A stretch of DNA of 33,067 bases from a virus. The translations under genes were made by a program, and so were the position numbers. This document shows, piece by piece, positions 25,301 through 31,034 of this stretch (its first letter is position 1; every line of letters starts with the position of its first letter). The notes beneath the pieces are model-generated. The model saw only the letters and a list, made by a program, of their open reading frames with translations, did no database searches and had not been told where the DNA came from. The stretch lies in IMG/VR virus record IMGVR_UViG_3300020159_002334, positions 1 to 33,067 of that record, one strand, 5' to 3'.

Positions 25301-26826
25301 GAGATTCTAGATTTACTATCGTATCGATAGGGAATACAAATCAGATCATTATTGACAATGTTCAGGGCGACTTTGAGGTTGGATCAGCAAAAACGATTAG
25401 ATACATCAATTCTTTAGGAATCACTACCGATATAAATTCATCTTTGGGTGGAAATATATTAGCGGGTGAAATAGTCACAGAAAGTGATGGACTTCATATT
25501 AAAGTAAATCACAAAAATCATGGAATGTATGCTGATAATAATCTGGTTTCAGTATCTGGTGTAGAATCCGATATTAAACCTACCAAACTATCGCTAGGAT
25601 ATGCAGCAGACTCCACTGGACAAATTTCTGTGGATGATGCATCCGACTTCACGGTATTTGAAGGCGTTGGTATTGGTACAACAAATCCAGGATACTTATT
25701 GATCGGTAATGAGATTATCGAATATACTTCAGTTTCCGGAAATAATATTGGTGGCAATATCGTGAGAGGAAGCAATCCTATCACATATCCAGTAGGTTCT
25801 CCAGTTTATAAGTATGAAATCAACAATGTTTCCCTTAGAAGGATTAATAAAATTCACGATTTAAGTGACACGTTGATTGAGAATCCAATAGGATTCGATT
25901 TCTATCACATTAAACTTGATATGTCATCTGATGGAATTGATAGAACAACCGGTATAGGTTATAGCAACCTATACCAAAATCAAACTAAGTCTTCTGGCGG
26001 GTATAATATTAAGGCAACTCAAAATATGCCTTATGAAATCATAACACCTATTATCCAAAATGTTACTGTTCAGGGTACTTCCTTAACCGCAGAACTTAGA
26101 ACAGTTACTGGATCTAGTATTAGTGGAAATGAAATCCCATTTGTTGATAATGGATTTGAGTCAATTTCAATAAATCAACCAAATTATCTTGCATCGCCAA
26201 GACTTATTTGTTCAACTCTAAACGAAAGCGACAAACTTACAAATCTTCCCGGAAATAAGTCCATGAATATGAGACTTACTTTGGGAACGACCAATACATA
26301 CCTATCTCCCGTCATTGACACTCAGAGAGTAAGTACAATTCTTACATCTAACAGAGTCAATAGCGTTATTGAAAACTATGCGACAGATGATCGAGTTAAC
26401 TCTATTTCAAATGATCCTACAGCATTCCAATACATTTCAAAAGAAATAGTATTGGAAAATCCATCGACTTCAATCAAGGTTCTACTTAATGCACACATAA
26501 ACTCATATTGTGATATTAGATTATTCTATTCTATTGGGGAAAATCCCGGTTTCTTACCAATATTTACTCCATTCCCAGGATATTCCAACTTAGACACAAG
26601 ATCTCAGGTTATATCCACCGAAGATAGTAATGGGCAATCGGATTCTTTTGTCCTCCCATCCAGTTCATTAGGATTTATTCCCCAAGAACTAGATTATAAG
26701 GAGTATACATTTACTGCCGACAGACTTCCTTCATTCAGAGGATATAGAGTTAAGATTGTTGCAACATCAACTAATCAAGTCTATGTTCCAAGAATAAAGG
26801 ATCTGAGAGTTATTGCTCTGGCTTGA
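19390..26826 (+). CDS. Large baseplate/tail structural protein (gp9/gp10 position), 2478 aa
   Basis: It lies where T4 has gp9 to gp12. The N-terminus (NVAPYFDDFNPDNDYYRVLF, then KPGYPVQARELTTLQSILQN) is the DUF4815-type start of cyanophage baseplate proteins, which I believe is related to gp10. Residues about 1000-1200 carry a conserved block with VSDIIDIRPRVSAYT and the helical LEHKRYRMVDIKQLENRIKN. Residues 1667-1675 read WYDPLAQSF, starting a carboxy half shared among T4-like tail proteins (RTMKGGFPTQNVVPFSEI). Inserted modules are SG-x-A-x-V domains near 89-147, 486-541 and 866-926, GxGY repeats near 1894-1963, and an IGNEIIEYT module near 2078-2145. It probably forms peripheral baseplate or fibre-attachment structure; exact T4 equivalence is inference. 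Confidence 0.85.
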   Translation: MSQQTNLNVAPYFDDFNPDNDYYRVLFKPGYPVQARELTTLQSILQNQIEKFGQHFFKEGAKVIPGNTGYNAIYYAIQLENTYLGVPVAAYVDQLIGAKITGKTSGVTAVVDKVLLDQDSERENLTLYINYLNSSTQNNSTQQFSDGELLTTNITITSGLLGNTSIASGEPFATTIANNASAVGSSFNISEGIYFIRGQFVNVSTETLILDQYTNRPNYRIGLYVDEQIVTSDVDESLNDNSQGNNNYAAPGADRLKISVFLFKKSLTDFDDTNFVELATVVDGVLRTKTLPSAYNSLTDELARRTYAESGDYVVSPFEITVKDSLNNNKGNRGIFNRGQFTYGGATPNDNLAVYQVSPGKSFVRGYEVDVINTTFLDVDKTRTTQTLENQSIVYNTGPTLRLNRAYGAPKVGLGNTFVLSLRDERVGVASTIPAGKEVGLARVYDYRLESGSYNSSNKNLNEWHVSLYDVQTFTNITLNNPATFSVPTYVKGNNSGATAFLKDAVTVGTALTLYDVKGSFIANESLSFDGIDSGLIGIAVTSYGISNVKSVHGVVSAASTFSADTIQSTAFNIGIATVSASSSGVSTVRSPNGLFPGVIKLNDLVQYSDTSRSTDPIFARVTGVGSSDISIVGVTPVSGIASGILPSSTLNVTDFRVVRTNLESSVDNTLYTKLPKNNISNVDISNSSLNIRKTFTVNISGNQLSANVTAGTNETFLPFSEKRYSLVRSDGTVETLTSDRFAFIAGGTQLQIYNLGSNDTGATLTTTLQKIKPKAKVKRKNRVNSILITNSKYEGSGIGATTLNDGLVYGNYPYGTRVQDEILSLNVPDIVEIHGIYESADTSDPSAPKAVLASITSSSSTTSELIVGEEIVGTTSGAIAIVAEKLTASQISFIYKNQNVFSEGEVLNFSESKINAQIVTLDTPSFDTSFNYTFSNGQNGNSYNHGFITRKSDISEPSKKLKVYFCSGYYESTDDGDLTTVNSYNTFDYGLEIPNINNTRVSDIIDIRPRVSAYTTSADSRSPLEFYGRSFDSTGNSSTSILASDESLITTFSFYLGRIDRIYLTKDGKFQVKYGTPAERPEKPVSVDDSLEIASISLPPYLYSVSQASIEFLEHKRYRMVDIKQLENRIKNLEYYTSLSLLESNTANLFVPDADGLNRFKSGFFVDNFTSILAQEDRLVIKNSIDIANKELRPQHYTNSIDLIEGPVVGVDPTADLAFEPIEGINIRKTGDIITLDYAEVEWLKQSFATRSESVTPFLISFWQGTVELTPASDTWIDTVRLEAKIINAEGNYAETIANAARTLNVDPQTGFAPTIWNAWVTNWTGQDVVETTRTRTTSNEINAWGIAIRGTVTDTTFQDTFREVRDTGVQTRNGVRTVVTEQFDNTSVGDRVVRRDLIPYMRSRNVQFVSKKVKPLTQLYAFFDGVDVTKYCVPKLLEITMSSGTFQVGETVTGYVQKTGLGQGTEDTSAKITFRVAQTNHKEGPYNAPTTTYPQNPYNSQDLPAPYSSTSTVLNIDIFSLANAVQGEFSGWVEPGMVLVGNTSKAQATISNLRLVSDLSATLIGSFYIPNPNLNVHPRFESGIKTFTLVNNNTNDQNAATTIAEEAFSSSGTIETVQENIISVRNARVENKQQFEERAVARTTGSQLVNSRVISQTSRQGIVGWYDPLAQSFLVDNETGLFLTRCDVFFRSKDDADIPVTFQLRTMKGGFPTQNVVPFSEIILDPNQVNTSADGSVATTFQFKAPVYLEGGKEYCICLASNSTKYSVYISRIGENDLLTQTFISNQPYLGSLFKSQNASTWEASQWEDLKFTLYRADFIENGNVEYYNPQLNDGNGQIAKLLPNSLNFNSKKVRVSLSSTISDSGLKLGNTIIQQNTSGRGNYVGSAGSALGTLSISNAGIGYTPSSGGFTFNNVSLQTITGKGTGATANISISNGVAIAATISIGGTGYQAGDVLGITTIGNTPAGRDSRFTIVSIGNTNQIIIDNVQGDFEVGSAKTIRYINSLGITTDINSSLGGNILAGEIVTESDGLHIKVNHKNHGMYADNNLVSVSGVESDIKPTKLSLGYAADSTGQISVDDASDFTVFEGVGIGTTNPGYLLIGNEIIEYTSVSGNNIGGNIVRGSNPITYPVGSPVYKYEINNVSLRRINKIHDLSDTLIENPIGFDFYHIKLDMSSDGIDRTTGIGYSNLYQNQTKSSGGYNIKATQNMPYEIITPIIQNVTVQGTSLTAELRTVTGSSISGNEIPFVDNGFESISINQPNYLASPRLICSTLNESDKLTNLPGNKSMNMRLTLGTTNTYLSPVIDTQRVSTILTSNRVNSVIENYATDDRVNSISNDPTAFQYISKEIVLENPSTSIKVLLNAHINSYCDIRLFYSIGENPGFLPIFTPFPGYSNLDTRSQVISTEDSNGQSDSFVLPSSSLGFIPQELDYKEYTFTADRLPSFRGYRVKIVATSTNQVYVPRIKDLRVIALA
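25069..25278 (+). repeat. GxGY repeats in the 2478-aa protein
   Basis: Two units with cores LSISNAGIGYTPS and ISIGGTGYQAG, joined by a GKGTGATANISI turn, match the repeats of gp14 and the giant protein. Confidence 0.7.
25615..25824 (+). repeat. IGNEIIEYT module in the 2478-aa protein
   Basis: The segment has the order beta strand (QISVDDASDF), Gly-Tyr-Leu-Leu-Ile-Gly-Asn-Glu-Ile-Ile-Glu-Tyr, a Gly-Asn turn, VRGSNPITYPVGSPVYKYE. The same order is found in the giant protein (near residues 84-135, 340-380, 3108-3175) and in the C-terminal domain of gp15. Confidence 0.65.
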
Positions 26827-26827
26827 T

Positions 26828-27055
26828 ATGGAATATTTAAAAATAGAGGGTCACGATAACTTACTTCGTGACCCAAATACAAATTCAATCGTCAATACTA
26901 ACATGGCAGAGTATCAAGAGTATATTATGAGAAAAAAATCAAAAGATGAAGAGAATCAAAAGATACAAACATTAGAGTCTGATGTTGCTAGTATGAAGGA
27001 TGATTTGGATGAGATTAAAATCTTATTGAGGATATTGGTAAATGAACCCAGATGA
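26828..27055 (+). CDS. Small coiled-coil cyanophage protein, 75 aa
   Basis: The ATG at 26828 is preferred over an in-frame TTG at 26813, because it follows the upstream stop (26824-26826) by one base and gives the N-terminus MEYLKIEGHDNLLRD that I recall in cyanophage homologues. A conserved head (IVNTNMAEYQEYI) is followed by a heptad-like helix (QTLESDVASMKDDLDEIKIL), likely a short coiled coil. It sits between the baseplate and neck genes, where T4 carries wac (fibritin, a coiled-coil trimer), but it is far too short to be a whisker and no homology is visible. It overlaps the next gene by 14 bases. Confidence 0.75.
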   Translation: MEYLKIEGHDNLLRDPNTNSIVNTNMAEYQEYIMRKKSKDEENQKIQTLESDVASMKDDLDEIKILLRILVNEPR

Positions 27056-27224
27056 TATAAAGTTGGAGAATCTTTCAAAAAACTTCGAATATGCAAAAGC
27101 ATGTATGGAAATAGATTCAATTGATGATGTTGATTCACTAAAAGAAATTTCTAAAGCATACATGAAGCTCTATATGAAACAACAAGAAGTTTTAATCCAG
27201 ATGGGTTCATCTGGTATGCTATAA
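27042..27224 (+). CDS. Small helical cyanophage protein, 60 aa
   Basis: The ATG at 27042 lies inside the end of the upstream gene, so translation is probably coupled. The product (MNPDDIKLENLSKNFEYAKA, then acidic EIDSIDDVDSLKEI and KLYMKQQEVL) is likely all helical. I recall a similar short gene just before gp13 in other T4-like cyanophages; function is unknown. The stop codon at 27222-27224 is part of the TATAAATA box of the next transcription unit. Confidence 0.7.
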   Translation: MNPDDIKLENLSKNFEYAKACMEIDSIDDVDSLKEISKAYMKLYMKQQEVLIQMGSSGML

Positions 27225-27227
27225 ATA
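27220..27227 (+). promoter_or_regulatory. Consensus T4-type late promoter before gp13
   Basis: TATAAATA is an exact match to the T4 late promoter core. It lies 21 bases before the gp13 ATG at 27249, the same spacing as the box before gp25, and contains the stop codon of the upstream gene. This is the best of the late-promoter candidates in the window. Confidence 0.75.
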
Positions 27228-27248
27228 TTTTTAAGAATAAAACCAGAT

Positions 27249-28097
27249 ATGGCGCAACCCACAACCAGGCAAGAGTTAATAGATTACTGTAAGAGGAAAC
27301 TGGGAGCGCCAGTTTTGGAGATTAATGTCGCAGATGAACAAATAGATGATTTAGTCGATGATGCTGTCCAGTTTTTCCAAGAGAGGCATTTTGATGGCGT
27401 TTATCCTGCGTTCTTCAAATATAAGTTAACTCAAGCGGATATTGATAGAGGTAGATCTAGAGGTGGTAACAATCCAGCTGTAGGTATTGCAACTACAAGT
27501 GCCACCGCAAATATCGTTGGAACTGTAACAAATTTTGTTTATGAGGAAAATAGCAACTATCTACAAGTTCCCCCCTCAGTCATTGGCGTAAATAAGATTT
27601 TTCAATTTGATGGGTCAAATAACATTACCCATAACATGTTCAGTATAAAATATCAGTTGTTTTTAAACGATATTTACTATTGGGGAACAACTGAACTATT
27701 AAGTTATGCAATGGTTAAGACTTACTTAGAAGATATTAACTTTTTACTCACCACACAAAAGCAAATACGATTTAATAAAAGGCAGGATAGGTTGTATTTG
27801 GACATTGATTGGAGCTCAGTAAGAGCAGATGACTACATAATCATTGATTGCTATGCAACGCTTGATCCTAACGATTATTCAAGGGTTTGGAACGATTCTT
27901 TCCTGAAGATATATTTAACTGCACTCATTAAAAAACAATGGGGAATGAATTTAATCAAGTTCCAAGGAGTAAAACTTCCCGGTGGAGTTGAACTGAATGG
28001 AAGGCAAATATATGATGATGCACAAAGAGATATAGATATTTTAATGGAAAAAATGTCTAACACTTATGAGTTACCACCACTGGATATGATAGGATAA
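27249..28097 (+). CDS. 13: Neck protein gp13
   Basis: Homologue of T4 gp13, which with gp14 forms the neck that stabilises the DNA-filled head and accepts the tail. Length 282 aa compares with 309 in T4. The N-terminal helix-rich segment (TRQELIDYCKRKLGAPVLEI, DEQIDDLVDDAVQFFQERHF) is characteristic, as are the middle LNDIYYWGTTELLSYAMVKT and C-terminal FQGVKLPGGVELNGRQIYDD. A consensus late promoter lies 21 bases upstream. gp14 follows after 4 bases, with AGGAT near the gp13 stop acting as its ribosome binding site. Confidence 0.93.
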   Translation: MAQPTTRQELIDYCKRKLGAPVLEINVADEQIDDLVDDAVQFFQERHFDGVYPAFFKYKLTQADIDRGRSRGGNNPAVGIATTSATANIVGTVTNFVYEENSNYLQVPPSVIGVNKIFQFDGSNNITHNMFSIKYQLFLNDIYYWGTTELLSYAMVKTYLEDINFLLTTQKQIRFNKRQDRLYLDIDWSSVRADDYIIIDCYATLDPNDYSRVWNDSFLKIYLTALIKKQWGMNLIKFQGVKLPGGVELNGRQIYDDAQRDIDILMEKMSNTYELPPLDMIG

Positions 28098-28101
28098 TCA
28101 T

Positions 28102-29520
28102 ATGCTAAATCCTTTTTTTCAGCAAGGGACTCCACAAGAGCAAGGACTTATACAAGATTTAATCAACGAACAGTTGAGAATGTATGGTGTTGAAGTTTAT
28201 TATTTGCCCAGAAAGTTTATAACTGAAAAAACTGTTATAAGGGAAGTGATAGAATCTTTATTCGATTCCGCATTTCCTATAGAGGCATATGTCAATAGTT
28301 ATGACGGATATGCCGAAAATCCAACTATTCTTTCAAAGTTTGGAATACAAGCACTTAACGAAATAGTGTTAACTATTTCAAAGGAAAGATTTTCCTTATA
28401 CATTTCTCCACTAATAAAAGGAAAATCTAATATAAAAATATCATCTAGACCCAAAGAGGGTGATTTAGTATATTTTCCATTAGGAGATCGTCTTTTTGAA
28501 ATTAAATATGTTGAGCATGAAAAACCTTTTTATCAACTTCAGAAAAACTACACATATGAACTAAGATGTGAGTTGTTTAGATATGAAGATGAGGTTATTG
28601 ACACCGGAGTTGATGAAATTGATGATGTTCTGTCTGGCATTGGGACGAACCTAGACTCGGGATTTACTTCCCTTGGTCCGATACAAACATTAACAATGGT
28701 TGGAGTTGGATCTACTGCTACTGCAACAGTCACATCTATTGTTAATGGTGGAATTAGATTCATTACCGTTACAAATAGAGGTGGGGGATACACTGGTATT
28801 CCTAGGATTGGAATATCTTCAGCACCATCTGGAGGAACCACTGGAATAGCAACTGCAGTTATGATTGGTGGCGTGGTTGCATGTAATGACAATATAAATC
28901 CATCAGCAAAATCTGTTCAGGAAGTTAGAATATTAAATCCCGGATTTGGATATACAACTGCTCCCGGAGTTAGATTTATCAATGGAGGTGGATCTGGTGC
29001 TGCGGCAACAGCGACTATAGGAAATGGTATTATTGGTATAATAACCATAACAAACGCTGGATCCGGATACACTGCGGCACCTTCAATAACATTTGCGGGA
29101 GTATCTTCAGTTTCTGCTGCTGCTACAGCAATAGTAAATGATGCTGGCAACATAACATCTATTCAAATAACTAACTCTGGACTTGGATATACTCAAGCAC
29201 CAACAGTTGCAATATCCTCACCATTTACTTCAGGAATAGGGACATATCAGTTTAATGAAGTCATTGTAGGATCCATTAGTGGAACTACAGCCAGAGTTCG
29301 TTCCTGGAACGCAATCACAAATAAACTAGAGATTGCAACAGTTGATGGAGAATTTGTTGCTGGAGAAACTATTGTTGGATCTGCTTCATCAGCATCTTAT
29401 AAAGTAAGATTGATTAATACGGATGTTGTTGATGATGGTTATGCGGATAATACTGACATAGAAACTGAAGCGGATAAGATCATAGATTTCTCAGAGTTTA
29501 ACCCCTTCGGAATGCCATAA
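28102..29520 (+). CDS. 14: Neck protein gp14 with inserted beta-repeat domain, 472 aa
   Basis: The first 165 residues (LNPFFQQGTPQEQGLIQDLI, VYYLPRKFITEKTVIREV, GDLVYFPLGDRLFEIKYVEH) and the last 20 (EADKIIDFSEFNPFGMP) are clear gp14. T4 gp14 is only 256 aa. Between them, residues about 215-372 hold four GxGY units with cores GGGYTGIP (228-235), GFGYTTAP, GSGYTAAP and GLGYTQAP, spaced about 40-50 residues apart, and residues about 385-435 hold an SGTTARVRSWNAITNKLE module. The insertion should project from the neck collar. The same modules occur in gp8, the 2478-aa protein and the giant protein. Confidence 0.92.
   Translation: MLNPFFQQGTPQEQGLIQDLINEQLRMYGVEVYYLPRKFITEKTVIREVIESLFDSAFPIEAYVNSYDGYAENPTILSKFGIQALNEIVLTISKERFSLYISPLIKGKSNIKISSRPKEGDLVYFPLGDRLFEIKYVEHEKPFYQLQKNYTYELRCELFRYEDEVIDTGVDEIDDVLSGIGTNLDSGFTSLGPIQTLTMVGVGSTATATVTSIVNGGIRFITVTNRGGGYTGIPRIGISSAPSGGTTGIATAVMIGGVVACNDNINPSAKSVQEVRILNPGFGYTTAPGVRFINGGGSGAAATATIGNGIIGIITITNAGSGYTAAPSITFAGVSSVSAAATAIVNDAGNITSIQITNSGLGYTQAPTVAISSPFTSGIGTYQFNEVIVGSISGTTARVRSWNAITNKLEIATVDGEFVAGETIVGSASSASYKVRLINTDVVDDGYADNTDIETEADKIIDFSEFNPFGMP
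28744..29217 (+). repeat. Four GxGYT-x-aP repeats inserted in gp14
   Basis: The four units share hydrophobic-Thr-hydrophobic-x-Asn-x-Gly-x-Gly-Tyr-Thr-x-x-Pro, then a short strand and a Gly/Ala-rich turn. At DNA level the copies are diverged rather than identical, so they are old or under selection, not a recent slippage product. Confidence 0.8.
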
Positions 29521-29521
29521 A

Positions 29522-29529
29522 CATAAATA
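29522..29529 (+). promoter_or_regulatory. Late-promoter-like box before gp15
   Basis: CATAAATA matches the T4 late core at 7/8 positions, one base after the gp14 stop and 40 bases before the gp15 ATG. The 49-base gap between gp14 and gp15 is long for this module, which supports a promoter here. Confidence 0.55.
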
Positions 29530-29569
29530 GAAGTTATTATGTTTATTAGTAACATTAGATATTAAAACC

Positions 29570-30571
29570 ATGTTTGATTATTTTTATCACGAAGTATTAA
29601 GAAAAACTGTTATAGCATTTGGATCTTTGTTTAATAACATAACTATTAAACATTTTGATTCTAATGGTGAAGTATCTAGTGTTATTAAGGTTCCTTTAGC
29701 ATATGGTCCAACTCAAAAGTTTTTAGCTAGACTTGAGCAATCCCCAGATTTGAGTAAACCCATTCAAATTACACTCCCAAGAATGTCATTTGAACTGACT
29801 GGATTAACTTACGATGCATCAAGAAAAGTTTCCACCACCCAGTTTTTTACGGTAAAAGATTCTACAGATGGATCTATAACTAAAAAGGCATATATGCCAG
29901 TTCCATATAATCTTCAGTTTGAGTTGACAGTCATGGCAAAACTGAATGATGATGCTCTCCAAATCACAGAACAAATATTACCATATTTCCAACCTTCATA
30001 TAATATAACAGTCGAACTAGTAGATTCTATTAACGAAAAAAGAGATATTCCAGTTATTTTGGAAAACATCACAATGCAGGATGATTATGAGGGGAATTTT
30101 ACTACTAGAAGAGTTTTAATTTATACACTAAGATTTACTGCAAAAACGTATCTATTTGGTCCAATATCTACAGCAACGAAGGATATTATCAAGAAAACAA
30201 CAATCAGTTATATTACTGGAGATTCTACAGACAATCCAACCAGAAATGTTGTATATTCGTCCACGCCAAGAGCGATCAAAAACTATACTGGAATCGTACT
30301 TACAAACTTATCTAAGGACATTGGACCAGAGGATATTCTGGTTACAGTAAACGATGCTGGTGGTATTTCTACCAATACATATATTGATCTGGAGGGTGAA
30401 GAACTGTATGTGAGATCAAAATCAGGAAATATTTTAACTGTTGATAGGGGAAGAGATGATACTACCATAACTTCACATTTATCAGGTTCAGAAATTAAGT
30501 CGATAACAACTACCGACAATACTCTTATACAAGAGGGCGATGATTTTGGTTTTGATGGATTAACTAGTTGA
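29570..30571 (+). CDS. 15: Tail sheath stabiliser gp15 with C-terminal extension, 333 aa
   Basis: Homologue of T4 gp15, the hexameric tail-completion protein that caps the tube and sheath and joins the tail to the neck. Residues 1-210 (MFDYFYHEVLRKTVIAFGSL, TLPRMSFELTGLTYD, VPYNLQFELTVMAKLNDDAL, RRVLIYTLRFTAKTYLFGPI) are typical. T4 gp15 is 272 aa. Here residues about 238-315 form an added domain (TGIVLTNLSKDIG, then DLEGEELYV at 273-281 and DRGRD at 292-296) that matches the IGNEIIEYT...RG module of the two large structural proteins. gp16 overlaps or abuts the stop, so coupling is likely. Confidence 0.92.
   Translation: MFDYFYHEVLRKTVIAFGSLFNNITIKHFDSNGEVSSVIKVPLAYGPTQKFLARLEQSPDLSKPIQITLPRMSFELTGLTYDASRKVSTTQFFTVKDSTDGSITKKAYMPVPYNLQFELTVMAKLNDDALQITEQILPYFQPSYNITVELVDSINEKRDIPVILENITMQDDYEGNFTTRRVLIYTLRFTAKTYLFGPISTATKDIIKKTTISYITGDSTDNPTRNVVYSSTPRAIKNYTGIVLTNLSKDIGPEDILVTVNDAGGISTNTYIDLEGEELYVRSKSGNILTVDRGRDDTTITSHLSGSEIKSITTTDNTLIQEGDDFGFDGLTS
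30281..30514 (+). repeat. IGNEIIEYT-type module at the gp15 C-terminus
   Basis: The order strand, GGISTNTYIDLEGEELYV, Ser-Gly-Asn turn, ILTVDRGRD, SHLSGSEIKSI parallels the modules in the giant protein and in the 2478-aa protein (25615-25824). It is probably a small beta domain appended to the gp15 core. Confidence 0.65.
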
Positions 30572-30573
30572 AT

Positions 30574-31005
30574 ATGAAAATGACAAAAAAGTTTGATAGT
30601 CTAAACGATACTTTCAATGTTGAAGGGACTATTGTTTCTTCGGAAAAAGAAGAAATCGTAGAAAAGATTGAAAAAACTTCTTCTGCAAATGAAGACGTAA
30701 AAAAGGATTATGAATACACAAGAGGAAATCTTTATTCTTTAATAGAGAAGGGACAAGAAGCAATAAATGGTATTCTTGAGTTGGCACAAGAAAGTGAAAT
30801 GCCTCGTGCCTATGAAGTTGCCGGTCAACTAATAAAAAATGTTGCCGATGCAACTGACAAGTTAATGGACTTACAGAAGAAGTTGAAAGATATTGAGCAA
30901 GATAGTCCCAAAGGTCCAACAACTGTCAATAATGCTCTATTTGTTGGTTCCACTGCAGAGTTGGCAAAGCTTCTAAAGCAACAAACTCAGGATAGTTTGG
31001 ATTAA
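30574..31005 (+). CDS. 16: Small terminase subunit gp16
   Basis: Homologue of T4 gp16, the ring-forming small terminase subunit that regulates gp17 during headful packaging. The central helical hairpin (EYTRGNLYSLIEKGQEAING, then AYEVAGQLIKNVADATDKLM) is the conserved oligomerisation core; the C-terminal NNALFVGSTAELAKLLKQQ also matches cyanophage gp16. Starts are possible at TTG 30568 (overlapping the gp15 stop), ATG 30574 and ATG 30580; I chose 30574, giving 143 aa, against 164 in T4. The stop overlaps an AATAAATA box. In other T4-like phages gp17 follows directly; here a 1.7-kb gene intervenes. Confidence 0.88.
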   Translation: MKMTKKFDSLNDTFNVEGTIVSSEKEEIVEKIEKTSSANEDVKKDYEYTRGNLYSLIEKGQEAINGILELAQESEMPRAYEVAGQLIKNVADATDKLMDLQKKLKDIEQDSPKGPTTVNNALFVGSTAELAKLLKQQTQDSLD

Positions 31006-31011
31006 TAAATA
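31004..31011 (+). promoter_or_regulatory. Late-promoter-like box before the 568-aa gene
   Basis: AATAAATA overlaps the gp16 stop codon (31003-31005) and lies 23 bases before the ATG at 31035. It would allow the inserted gene and gp17 to be transcribed separately from gp16. Confidence 0.55.
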
Positions 31012-31034
31012 TAAAAAGGTATTCTACCATTTAA

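Noticed and set aside
28744-29217. CRISPR-like or satellite repeat in gp14
   Set aside because: The periodicity is at protein level only; the DNA copies are diverged and in frame, so this is a protein repeat.
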